Below are positions 1 through 6,884 of a DNA stretch of 13,056 bases, one piece after another (the stretch's first letter is position 1; each line of letters begins with the position of its first letter). Source of the DNA: CAYFMH01 sp964344775 (GTDB lineage Bacteria; Patescibacteriota; Gracilibacteria; UBA4473). Under the pieces are notes generated by a model that did no database searches, was not told the DNA's origin, and was given only the letters and a program-made list of their open reading frames with translations. Location of the stretch: NCBI GenBank assembly GCA_964344775.1, contig CAYFOO010000039.1, positions 1 through 13,056 of the forward strand, given 5' to 3'. The position numbers were made by a program, and so were the translations under genes.

Positions 1-75
1 TTTCTCTGAAATCGCTTATTTATGCGGTTAAATGCGATGGGTGTGAAAAATTACGTTTTTATTTTTTTACAAACT

Positions 76-453
76 ATGAAACTCACTGAACCAATACACC
101 TCACCAAACTCCAAAAAATACTTCTCTTTGGAGGACTATTTTTTGTTTTTATCTGGATGACATCTTCACCGGATGATGTTTCTCCCCCCAAACAAGCTAC
201 AAAAGATTATTCGAATACAGCTAAGGTTTGTGCCAAAAACAATGTTAAATCGATGCTAACAAGTCCTACTAGTGCTAAATTCCCTTTGAGCATAGGAACA
301 ACACAAAAGCTGGATGAAAAAGAATATATAGTGCATGGATCAGTAGAAGCTCAGAATGCACTTGGAGTAATGCTCAAAAACGACTATCTATGTAATGTAT
401 CAGTTATTGATGTCGTTGATTGTAATACGGAGTGTCGATTTATTGAGCCGTAA
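76..453 (+). CDS. small membrane-anchored protein with extracytoplasmic C-terminal domain
   Basis: 125 residues from the chosen start. One hydrophobic segment at about residues 12-28 (rich in Leu, Phe, Ile) follows a short N-terminus and acts as membrane anchor or uncleaved signal. The rest is a soluble domain with two pairs of cysteines. The stretch containing TSPTSAKFPLS, followed by VHGSVEAQNALG and a late LCNVSV, matches a short domain I recognise in many small bacterial and phage-borne membrane proteins or lipoproteins of unknown function (general form SPSSAKFP ... V.G.VDAQN.FG). An in-frame ATG at 22 would add 18 residues; I prefer 76 because it puts the charged N-terminus directly before the anchor. 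Neither start has a ribosome binding site. The domain resemblance is from memory; no function is assigned. A 3-bp stem plus seven T just after the stop could be a weak terminator. Confidence 0.65.
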   Translation: MKLTEPIHLTKLQKILLFGGLFFVFIWMTSSPDDVSPPKQATKDYSNTAKVCAKNNVKSMLTSPTSAKFPLSIGTTQKLDEKEYIVHGSVEAQNALGVMLKNDYLCNVSVIDVVDCNTECRFIEP

Positions 454-500
454 CTCTTTTTTTCAGTTTTTCAAATAAATCTGCGAATACGAGTTTAAAT

Positions 501-920
501 TTAAATAGAACGTTTCTTTTCTTCTTCAATGAGTTTCTCCAGCTTTGCGTTGGCTTCAGTTCCATCCTCGTTCGTGAGATATATAAATGGGGTAAGTGTA
601 AAAAATATTTCACAACCGTTGATTATGACCGAAAGGGGCTTGTTAAGGTTTTTCCGCTTTCGCAAGACAAGTTCTTCTAGTTTTTTCATATCTCCAGAAA
701 AAGTGTAATTGATTTGTTGTTCCTGGAAGCGTTCTTTCAATTTTTCATGACTTTTTTTTAAAAAACTACGGGTATTTTTACGAGGTTTTGAATCAGAAAT
801 TTTTTTTACAACCCCTTGTTCTACTAAAGGAGCCAGTTCTTCATCAACACTGTCTTTTGCTTTATCTTTAAAGGCTTGTTTGTCTTCTGGAGACAGCTGG
901 AAATATGTTTCGCTTTTCAT
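501..920 (-). CDS. unknown charged protein divergent from the serine recombinase
   Basis: 139 residues, not recognised. The protein is highly charged: a Lys/Asp/Glu-rich N-terminal half, a basic middle, a short hydrophobic strand-forming part (NKPLSVIINGCEIFFTLTPF) near residues 93-112, and an acidic/basic helical tail. The frame could extend to 956, but that start would lie inside the recombinase coding sequence; ATG at 920 leaves a 28-base divergent intergenic region with a plausible promoter and a palindrome. The divergent position beside an integrase gene would fit an excisionase or recombination directionality factor, or a regulator. That is inferred from location only; the sequence shows no recognisable DNA-binding motif. 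Confidence 0.6.
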   Translation of the reverse strand: MKSETYFQLSPEDKQAFKDKAKDSVDEELAPLVEQGVVKKISDSKPRKNTRSFLKKSHEKLKERFQEQQINYTFSGDMKKLEELVLRKRKNLNKPLSVIINGCEIFFTLTPFIYLTNEDGTEANAKLEKLIEEEKKRSI

Positions 921-926
921 ACAATT

Positions 927-956
927 ATCATAACAAACAGTTTGTATCATGTCCAA
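927..956 (-). promoter_or_regulatory. candidate promoter with palindromic operator between divergent genes
   Basis: On the minus strand a TTGGAC (-35, plus 951-956) and a TATGAT (-10, plus 927-932) are 18 bases apart, which would start transcription at or next to the ATG at 920 (nearly leaderless). The spacer holds a perfect 6-1-6 palindrome, ACAAAC-A-GTTTGT at 933-945, well placed for a repressor. The motif TATCAT also occurs twice, at 926-931 and 945-950. Promoter and operator are predictions from pattern only. Confidence 0.4.
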
Positions 957-2550
957 AGACGGATTTAAAGCTTACAAATACGTAATCTATGCCCGAAAAT
1001 CAGTTGATGAAACGGGGAAAGAAGAAAAATCCGTAGATCAACAAATAAAATACTGTAAAGAGCTGGCAGAACGTGAAGAATTAAATTTTGTAGATATTAT
1101 CAAAGAAGAATGTTCAGCCAAAAAATCTGGAGAACGAAAAAAATTCAATAAACTTTTGAACGATATTGAAAATGGAAAATGTGACGGAATTATCGCATGG
1201 CATCCCGATAGATTGGCTCGGAATATGGGAGATGGGGGACGCGTAATCGAAATGATCGACAATCATGTCATTAGCGATTTACGCTTTTGTACTCAACAAT
1301 TTAGCAAAGATGCCAATGGGAAAATGCTTTTAGGACTTTCTTTTGTTTTATCAAAACAGTATTCCGACAAATTAAGTGATGATGTAAATCGTGGGATTTT
1401 AGAAAAACATCGAGCAGGAAAAGCTATTGGAAGAAAAAAGATCGGCTATGAAATTGATGAAAGCGGTCGTTATATAAAAGGTGAGATGTGGAATTTGATT
1501 CGGAAAGCTTGGCAAATGCGGTTAGAGAAGATGCAACAAGTGGAAATATGTGATTGGCTTAATAAGAATGGTTTTTATGAAACGATAAAATCATCAGGAA
1601 AAAAACTTAAAATGGATACTTCCAAACTAAGTCGAATTTTTAAAGATCCAATTTATTATGGAGTATCACTTTTGAATGGGGACGATGCTATTTATTTAGG
1701 CGAACACTACAATTTTCCAGCAATGATTAGCGAGGAAGAATTTATTCAAGTTCAAAGAACAAGCCGAATTGTAGTGGGATCATTACAAAAAGAAGAATAT
1801 TGGTTGAGGGGAAAAGTCTTGGATGCGGAATTTTCCGACATTATCGAGTATAAACCGGGAAAAACAAAGAACAAAAACGGAAAGCACTATTTGCATTTTA
1901 AAGTCGACAGTAATCATAAAAAACTGGTTCCCAAAGAATTTCGCAAAGGTTTGAAGTCTGTTCGGACACTTACTATTGTGGAGACTTTAAATGTGTATTT
2001 TTCGAGGATGCGAACGGATTATTCCCAAGAGGAATATCATGAATTTTTAGATCAAGCAAAAAAATATATGGAGGAGCGAAGTGCGGAAATTTCCGGAGAA
2101 CTAAGAAACCTTCGTCAGGTTAGAAAGAAGGCACAAAATGAACTACATGAACTTTCTTTGAAATTTATGAAAGCGAAAGCCAATCAGCAAAAGAAATTAG
2201 AAAAGGCTTTCGATATTGAATCGAAGCGTTTGGGCAAAGAAATCGAAGAGCTTAAAGAAAATATTCAACAACTCGAAAAAGAGGATGATGATTTATTCCC
2301 GAAGTTTAAAAGTTTTTCAAACACGATGAAAACCCTTTCAGAGACTTACTTTGAGCTTGAAGAAGAAGCTATGATGGATATTGCTGAAATTATGGTTTCA
2401 AACATTTTTGTGCATAACGGAAAAGTAGTCGCGGTGCGGTTTAAGCCACCATTCGATACTTTGTTTGCTAACGAAATGTCGGATGGCTGGCCATACGGGT
2501 CTAGAACCATTTGTCTAGAATTTTTTTATTCTATTTGTCGTAGAAAATGA
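949..2550 (+). CDS. large serine recombinase (site-specific integrase)
   Basis: 533 residues. The N-terminal resolvase-type catalytic domain (about 9-150) carries YARKS with Arg16 and the nucleophile Ser18, the DRLARN motif with Arg88 and Arg91, and the long helix LSKQYSDKLS leading into the DNA-binding region. The 'recombinase' domain follows at about 150-275. The position of the usual zinc ribbon (about 284-345) has no CxxC pairs at all, which is unusual. A coiled coil occupies about 365-447. The last 20 residues, beginning PYGSRT, are read from a tRNA-3'-end-like sequence. The length is typical of the family. It cuts and rejoins DNA at att sites through a Ser-DNA intermediate. No Shine-Dalgarno is visible. 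A terminator lies 43 bases downstream. Confident for the family; whether it is active is unknown. Confidence 0.93.
   Translation: MSKDGFKAYKYVIYARKSVDETGKEEKSVDQQIKYCKELAEREELNFVDIIKEECSAKKSGERKKFNKLLNDIENGKCDGIIAWHPDRLARNMGDGGRVIEMIDNHVISDLRFCTQQFSKDANGKMLLGLSFVLSKQYSDKLSDDVNRGILEKHRAGKAIGRKKIGYEIDESGRYIKGEMWNLIRKAWQMRLEKMQQVEICDWLNKNGFYETIKSSGKKLKMDTSKLSRIFKDPIYYGVSLLNGDDAIYLGEHYNFPAMISEEEFIQVQRTSRIVVGSLQKEEYWLRGKVLDAEFSDIIEYKPGKTKNKNGKHYLHFKVDSNHKKLVPKEFRKGLKSVRTLTIVETLNVYFSRMRTDYSQEEYHEFLDQAKKYMEERSAEISGELRNLRQVRKKAQNELHELSLKFMKAKANQQKKLEKAFDIESKRLGKEIEELKENIQQLEKEDDDLFPKFKSFSNTMKTLSETYFELEEEAMMDIAEIMVSNIFVHNGKVVAVRFKPPFDTLFANEMSDGWPYGSRTICLEFFYSICRRK
2484..2511 (-). other. tRNA 3'-end-like sequence, probable attachment-site core
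   Basis: Read on the minus strand, this piece gives a T-loop-like TTCTAGA (2506-2500), the 3' half of a T-stem CCCGT (2499-2495), a seven-base acceptor strand ATGGCCA (2494-2488), a discriminator G (2487) and CCA (2486-2484). The 5' half of the T-stem (AATGG) pairs only partly and no anticodon or D arm lies upstream, so this is not a working tRNA gene. It lies inside the 3' end of the recombinase gene and encodes the PYGSRT tail. Integrase genes ending at a tRNA-derived att core are a known arrangement; the assignment here is inferred. Confidence 0.5.
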
Positions 2551-2592
2551 GACAAATGAGACACTATAAAAAGGGGAGGTTTTATTTTATTT

Positions 2593-2617
2593 TGAACAAT
2601 TTTTTTGTTCAGTTTTT
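2593..2617 (+). terminator. rho-independent terminator after the recombinase
   Basis: Perfect 7-bp stem TGAACAA (2593-2599) / TTGTTCA (2605-2611), a T-only loop, and GTTTTT after the stem. It lies 43 bases past the recombinase stop. It overlaps the 3' end of the minus-strand gene at 2609, so it may serve both strands. The stem is AT-rich and therefore modest in strength. Confidence 0.6.
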
Positions 2618-2872
2618 ATAATCATTTTTCCATTCAGGAATTGGATCTTTTAATTTACCTCTCATCGCCTTTTCTACTTTGTTAACTCGCTCAAAATGCC
2701 TACCATAAAATTCACAGAGCCAATGCGGGTAGACTTTAATATAATCCAGAACACCCAAAATCTTGATTAAATCTGCCGGATTGCTTTTTTCTGGATAAGA
2801 ACAAGACGCATAAATTTGATTCCCACGATTTGTGGTTTTAATTAGTTTTGGTTTCGTGGTGTAGTACTGCAT
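2609..2872 (-). CDS. unknown 87-residue protein
   Basis: 87 residues, not recognised. It is moderately basic, with a Tyr/Trp-rich centre (YIKVYPHWLCEFYGRHF) and no membrane segment or signal peptide. The central part could form helices around conserved-looking aromatic residues, but I can name no fold. It is the last gene of the minus-strand block and is separated from the zinc-ribbon gene by 78 bases with two hairpins, one of which looks like a terminator, so it may be transcribed separately or by read-through. The stop codon is TGA. A real gene is likely because the frame is open over its full length and no better candidate occupies the interval, but the support is modest. Confidence 0.5.
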   Translation of the reverse strand: MQYYTTKPKLIKTTNRGNQIYASCSYPEKSNPADLIKILGVLDYIKVYPHWLCEFYGRHFERVNKVEKAMRGKLKDPIPEWKNDYKN

Positions 2873-2873
2873 G

Positions 2874-2894
2874 AAAAAAGAGATTTGCGAATCT
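2874..2894 (-). terminator. hairpin with T-tract before the 87-residue gene
   Basis: On the minus strand AGATT-CGCA-AATCT is followed by C and six T (plus 2894 down to 2874). The stem is only 5 bp, so the terminator is weak. It ends immediately before the ATG at 2872, so it could end transcripts of the zinc-ribbon gene or act as a leader element. Confidence 0.35.
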
Positions 2895-2904
2895 TAATTT
2901 TGCC

Positions 2905-2936
2905 TTATTTCAATTTTTTGAGCAAAATTGAAATAA
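2905..2936. repeat. perfect 13-bp inverted repeat between minus-strand genes
   Basis: TTATTTCAATTTT (2905-2917) and its exact complement AAAATTGAAATAA (2924-2936) flank a 6-base loop. It lies 14 bases past the stop of the zinc-ribbon gene. On the minus strand no T-tract follows directly, so this is either an mRNA 3'-end stabiliser or terminator of atypical form, or a protein-binding site. Confidence 0.55.
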
Positions 2937-2950
2937 CATGCTTTTTTATT

Positions 2951-4138
2951 TCATAGCGTAACGTCACCTAAAACATAATTCCGACTCTCAATTCCCCTAA
3001 TTCTCCCATTTAAAATACCCATACGACAGCTAATTCCATCACTCATAAGTTTCCAATTACTCCCTTTAAGTGCTTTTTCTATAAGGATTTTAAGTTGTTT
3101 TTTTGCGTTGTGCTCATCACGAGAACTGTCCCCCTCATAAACTTTGAACTCACAAGAAACATCACGGCTCATATTTGGTTCTGCAAACTTAAGTTTGAGA
3201 AATTTTTTTCCACTGAGTTTTGTTTTTATCCGTTTTTGAGCTTCTAGCACTCCAATTTTTTCAAGCTTTTCTTTGTCTTTTTCTTTCATTTCTCCACTTG
3301 CTTCTCGTTCATCAATTTCTTCGAAAAGTTTTGATAGCCGTTCTAAACTACTCTTTGATTCTGCAAATTCTCTTCCCTCTTTTTCTGTAAGACAAAATCG
3401 AAGCTTGTCTCTCTCCATCAAATTTTCTTCTTTGATTTCTTCAGGTGTTTTTTTCTTGGACTTATCGCCTAGTTCCATTTCCCAGCTGTCTTTGAACTTA
3501 CAACTCGGGCAAATTGAGATGAATTTTATCTTTGTCTTTAAACGTTTATGAGATTCTTCAAGAATTTCACGACATTCCGGGCATCTGGGTTTTTTTCTCT
3601 CCCAAATTTCTCCATCACTAAATTCTCCTTCCCTGAATTCACATCCTCGACACTCATACATAAAGAGAATTCGATCTTCATTTTCTTCAGAACCTATTGA
3701 ATGAAAATCTTTATGAATAGGCTTCATACGATCTCCACATTGCCGACAACGTTTATCAGTTTTGGGATGTGTCATTTCCCAAATGCTTTCTCTTTTTTGA
3801 TCTCTAGCCTCATCTCTTTTTATCCACTCATTAATCGTCTCCTCCCTTTTTAAGTACCTTTCTCCTGTTTTGAAATACAATATAAGTTTTGGGATGTTAT
3901 AATGTGCTAAAAACTCTTTTTCTTTTTTTGATAACTTTTCATAATCTTCTCGATCTTTCTTGGCACTTTCAGCAGTTATCCATCGATCATTATCCCTATC
4001 TTGGAAATTTATCTTTTTTACTTGCGGATATTGTTTAAGAAAAATCCCTTCCGTTATACGACAATCTTTAACTGTTAGTTCGTCATATAAATTTTCGTAA
4101 TATTCACGTGCTCGAAGATAATGAAAAAATGATTTCAT
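2951..4138 (-). CDS. unknown protein with two zinc ribbons
   Basis: 395 residues. Four CxxC pairs are visible: C131/C134, C163/C166, C186/C189 and C210/C213. Paired in order, they make two four-cysteine zinc ribbons in the middle of the protein. The N-terminal 120 residues are charged and helical. A long Glu/Lys-rich stretch (about 225-310) probably forms a helical linker or coiled coil, and the C-terminal 80 residues look like a mixed alpha/beta domain. Nothing identifies an enzyme. Paired zinc ribbons often bind nucleic acid or mediate protein contacts, so a nucleic-acid role is possible but unproven. It follows the NADAR gene by 30 bases on the same strand and may belong to the same transcript. 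I do not recognise the family. Confidence 0.7.
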   Translation of the reverse strand: MKSFFHYLRAREYYENLYDELTVKDCRITEGIFLKQYPQVKKINFQDRDNDRWITAESAKKDREDYEKLSKKEKEFLAHYNIPKLILYFKTGERYLKREETINEWIKRDEARDQKRESIWEMTHPKTDKRCRQCGDRMKPIHKDFHSIGSEENEDRILFMYECRGCEFREGEFSDGEIWERKKPRCPECREILEESHKRLKTKIKFISICPSCKFKDSWEMELGDKSKKKTPEEIKEENLMERDKLRFCLTEKEGREFAESKSSLERLSKLFEEIDEREASGEMKEKDKEKLEKIGVLEAQKRIKTKLSGKKFLKLKFAEPNMSRDVSCEFKVYEGDSSRDEHNAKKQLKILIEKALKGSNWKLMSDGISCRMGILNGRIRGIESRNYVLGDVTL

Positions 4139-4168
4139 AATTATAATTGGAGTTATTATTTAAATGGT

Positions 4169-4720
4169 TCAAATAACCCCCTGAATAAACTGTTCTCTTA
4201 AAACTGTCAAAATTTTCCCCAATAAATTTCGCCCTTTCCACTGTTCTGGTGAAACTTGTTTTGCTTCTGATTCCGTCATGCCAATTCCCCAAATAGTATC
4301 TCTTGGATTTGCTTCAACAATTAAAGTGTCAGTAGTTGCGAGTAATTGTTCTAGTAGCTCAGGATTTTGAGAAAACTTGGCATAATTACCTTTAAAAACG
4401 ATACCTTTGCAAACATTATTCCATGCTGTTTCATCAAATGGAGTTACTTCTCTTCCTCGTTCTTTTTGCCTTTTTGGTTCAGTTTCTTGCATTATTCTTT
4501 CTGCCGTTCCCCAATCATTAAAGAACATAGCTTTTTCAAACATCATATACTGCTCAGCACAGTTAAAAGAAAAATCTCCTACAACAAATTCTGCCGGATA
4601 CCATTGGGACAATGGATGATCTGCTTTACAAAAAAAAGTATGTTTATCGAATTCTAATTGTTCCAATATAGATTCTAAATCGGGAATTTCGATAAAAACA
4701 TTCTGTAAAGATCGTTCCAT
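4169..4720 (-). CDS. NADAR/YbiA-family N-glycosidase
   Basis: 183 residues. The hallmark motifs appear in order: PLSQWYP (37-42), FNCAEQYMM (52-60) with Glu56, KA at 63-64, GREV (89-92), GNYAKFSQNP (111-120), VEANPRDTIWGIG (135-147) with Glu136, Asp141 and Trp144, and a final WKGRNLLGKIL. These match the NADAR (YbiA, DUF1768) family, whose members cleave N-glycosidic bonds. Known examples act on riboflavin intermediates or remove ADP-ribose from guanine bases, the latter next to DarT-type toxins. About 30 residues precede the core. The gene starts 2 bases after the 138-residue gene, which starts 2 bases after the ADP-ribosyltransferase-like gene, so all three are very likely co-transcribed. 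That context favours a role in reversing or neutralising ADP-ribosylation here. Family assignment is strong; the antitoxin or immunity role is inference. Confidence 0.9.
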   Translation of the reverse strand: MERSLQNVFIEIPDLESILEQLEFDKHTFFCKADHPLSQWYPAEFVVGDFSFNCAEQYMMFEKAMFFNDWGTAERIMQETEPKRQKERGREVTPFDETAWNNVCKGIVFKGNYAKFSQNPELLEQLLATTDTLIVEANPRDTIWGIGMTESEAKQVSPEQWKGRNLLGKILTVLREQFIQGVI

Positions 4721-4722
4721 TT

Positions 4723-5139
4723 TTATTCAGATTCATCAGGATATCCTTTTTCTCGTAGTAATCTCACAAGATCTTCTGCAAACTTAGGAAGATTTTCTGA
4801 TGACATAAAGGGTGGGTTTGGCAAATTTGGGTCTTCATCTAAAAAACTATACCCCATTCGTCCCTCATCAAATCTATATCTATCCTCCTCATCTTGTGTT
4901 TTTGGTTTTGGAGAAGTAAACTCAGGTTTTGTGTAATTAGAGTATACGGAAAATCGAGTTCGATACCCTGTTGCTTGGTCTTCCACTATCAAATTAACCT
5001 TCCCCAAACCAAATAGATAACCAATTGGTTTTACTACTTTAAAATTCGGTTCCACTTCTTTTGCCAGATTTTCCCTCTCTACTTGAGGGGTAATTGGAGG
5101 TTCTCCCTCCTGCCGAGAGCCGAAATTTTCAGCATTCAT
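4723..5139 (-). CDS. unknown 138-residue protein between ART toxin and NADAR
   Basis: 138 residues, not recognised. The first 30 residues look disordered (Pro, Glu, Gln). The centre (about 30-75) alternates hydrophobic and polar residues like a beta-rich domain, with VVKPIGYLFGLGKVNLIV and a YRTRFSVYSNY strand. A Pro/Asp-rich segment and a C-terminal helix (about 115-133, FAEDLVRLLREKG) follow. There is no signal peptide or membrane segment. The start is 2 bases after the transferase stop and the stop is 2 bases before the NADAR start, which ties it to those two as one unit. It might be an accessory, chaperone or immunity protein for the transferase; this rests on position only. Confidence 0.7.
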   Translation of the reverse strand: MNAENFGSRQEGEPPITPQVERENLAKEVEPNFKVVKPIGYLFGLGKVNLIVEDQATGYRTRFSVYSNYTKPEFTSPKPKTQDEEDRYRFDEGRMGYSFLDEDPNLPNPPFMSSENLPKFAEDLVRLLREKGYPDESE

Positions 5140-5141
5140 AG

Positions 5142-6836
5142 TTATTTATAAGTTATTTTTAGCGTAGGATAATTTTTTCGCAAGCTTTCTACAAGGTCTC
5201 TTTCTGCCATTGGAACAATTAATTCTGTTATTTCTTCACCAAGTCTAATATTTCCAAATAATTGAGCCTCTGTATAAGCAACACTTTTAACGCCAAAGTC
5301 TCCTTCAATGTTTTGAATAGCCCTAGAATAAAGGGCATCTTCTAATGTTAGCTGAGCAGTTGATGGTCTATTTTTCCCTATCCCAGCATTAAATATATCA
5401 TCATGAGTAAAAAATACCCGATCCCGAACGGTATTTATATCTATAATTGCTTGTACATCTCCCCATCTATTCGTTCCACCATCTAATCCACCAGATTTTG
5501 GATTCAAGCCATAGTATCCAGCATCTTGTTCTGTAATCCTTCGTTTTCTTTCTTCATCAAAAGAGCCTCGTTTTTCCCACTTTGGTTTATCAATCTCATG
5601 CTTTGTTTTAATCCTTCCTCTTCTCAAAATTGTTCCAAGTTTATCATGTGAAAAGTTGTGTGTGATTGGTAATTCTCCCCGGTTAAGCCTATCTCTAAGT
5701 GTTCGGACCTCCGCTTCAAGTCTTTCCCTTGCCATCTCTCTAGTTGGGAATTTATCTCCAAGCCATCGATCAAAAAACTCATTTTCTAATCTTACTCTTG
5801 CCATTCTCGAACGCCCAGGAACTACCTCCCTTAATTGCTGTAGCCTCCGGGCAAACTCTGGTGACTCCATAGGAATTAGTGCTTCTGAGCTTCTAGCTAA
5901 ATCATCTACGGAAGTGGCCATTGCTTCAACTGCAGCTGTTGTTTTAACTGGAGCTTCAGTAGTTGCAGCTACTTCCGCTGAAGCAGTAGTAGTTCTAGCT
6001 GGTGCCTTTCTTAATTTTGATAATTTCCCAAGCCCTTTTGCTCCAATAACCATATCAACAACAAAAGCGGCTCCTTTCCCTACTAATCCTTCCCAAGGAG
6101 TGTTGTCCCAAGTAGTAGCAATATCTTCTCCTGTATTTTTAAAGAAATTTTTCGTTCCTTCCCAACTCATTTTTCCAAAGAAATCCCCAATTTTCCCAAT
6201 CGTTTCTTTGGGTTCTGTGACTAGATCATAGGCTCCAACAGCTGTTCCTTTTATAACATCCCAACCAAAATCTACTACTTCTTCTCCAATAATAAGCATG
6301 TTTGATAAAGTAGCTGTAGTAAGATTCGCTGCACTTTTAATACCAGAAAGTGACCAATGATCATCTGGTTTTTTTTCCCAGCCTCGACCAGCAGACACCT
6401 CTGCAAGATCTGGAACAAATTTCCCAATAAAACTGTCATTTAATGCAGCTTGTCTTAATTCATATCGTTCCTGTGGAAGCAATACAGGATGTTCATCCAT
6501 TTCAACAGGAGTAATATCCGCTGTTTCTATAAATGCAGAATCTGATCCTTCGACATCTTCTCCTCCCTCTGCAAGACCCAATTCCTCATCAAAACTAGCT
6601 TCAAATGCTGAAAACTCTTCTGCCTCAATAGATCTATTTTGAGCTTCTTGATCATGCCTTACTGTGGCGGCTGCATCTAATTCTGCCTGCCTCTCTGGAG
6701 CAAGTGGTTGGAATTGCTGTCTTTCTACAGGACCAGTTGTTTCCGAGCTGTCTAAGCCTCTGCCAAATCCTCCAACTTCAAAGCAAAATTTTGAACTTGG
6801 AAAGTCGTTTCTGAAATCGAACAAAAATTCTGGCAT
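5142..6836 (-). CDS. polymorphic-toxin-like protein with C-terminal ADP-ribosyltransferase domain
   Basis: 564 residues from ATG 6836. An acidic, low-complexity N-terminus (to about 130) is followed by a helical Trp/Gly/Ala-rich region (about 170-275, with NTPWEGLVGKGAAFVVDMV) resembling the pre-toxin segment of polymorphic toxins, then an Ala/Thr linker and a charged helix. The C-terminal domain (about 390-542) has the order seen in DarT-like and polymorphic-toxin ADP-ribosyltransferases: ITHNFSHDKLGTILRRGRI, then WGDVQAIIDINTVRDRVFFT, then YTEAQLFGNIRLGEEI, where Glu523 is the likely catalytic Glu. Such enzymes transfer ADP-ribose from NAD+ to protein or nucleic acid. No signal peptide is visible. 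In-frame ATGs upstream (to 6878) lie in the promoter, so 6836 is preferred. It heads a unit with the unknown protein and NADAR. The transferase call is by motif pattern; the target is unknown. Confidence 0.75.
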   Translation of the reverse strand: MPEFLFDFRNDFPSSKFCFEVGGFGRGLDSSETTGPVERQQFQPLAPERQAELDAAATVRHDQEAQNRSIEAEEFSAFEASFDEELGLAEGGEDVEGSDSAFIETADITPVEMDEHPVLLPQERYELRQAALNDSFIGKFVPDLAEVSAGRGWEKKPDDHWSLSGIKSAANLTTATLSNMLIIGEEVVDFGWDVIKGTAVGAYDLVTEPKETIGKIGDFFGKMSWEGTKNFFKNTGEDIATTWDNTPWEGLVGKGAAFVVDMVIGAKGLGKLSKLRKAPARTTTASAEVAATTEAPVKTTAAVEAMATSVDDLARSSEALIPMESPEFARRLQQLREVVPGRSRMARVRLENEFFDRWLGDKFPTREMARERLEAEVRTLRDRLNRGELPITHNFSHDKLGTILRRGRIKTKHEIDKPKWEKRGSFDEERKRRITEQDAGYYGLNPKSGGLDGGTNRWGDVQAIIDINTVRDRVFFTHDDIFNAGIGKNRPSTAQLTLEDALYSRAIQNIEGDFGVKSVAYTEAQLFGNIRLGEEITELIVPMAERDLVESLRKNYPTLKITYK

Positions 6837-6849
6837 AAGATATCTGATC

Positions 6850-6878
6850 ATTATACCAGAAAATGGCTTGTATAACAA
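6850..6878 (-). promoter_or_regulatory. strong promoter for the ART-NADAR unit, with small palindrome
   Basis: On the minus strand TTGTTA (-35, plus 6873-6878), a 17-base spacer and TGG-TATAAT (extended -10, plus 6850-6855) form a near-consensus sigma-70 promoter. Transcription would begin about 7 bases before the ATG at 6836, leaving almost no leader. A palindrome TTGT-ATA-ACAA (6868-6878) overlaps the -35, where a repressor could act. The promoter sits in the 48-base gap between the repressor gene and the toxin gene, so the toxin unit can be expressed separately from the repressor. Confidence 0.65.
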
Positions 6879-6884
6879 TCAAAA

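Noticed and set aside
2484..2590. A functional tRNA gene on the minus strand
   Set aside because: Only the 3' end matches; the upstream minus-strand sequence has no anticodon or D arm and the T-stem pairs poorly.
5656..6231. Long plus-strand frame inside the ART gene
   Set aside because: Low-complexity Ser/Ala/Val translation antisense to a domain-bearing protein; a shadow of biased codons.
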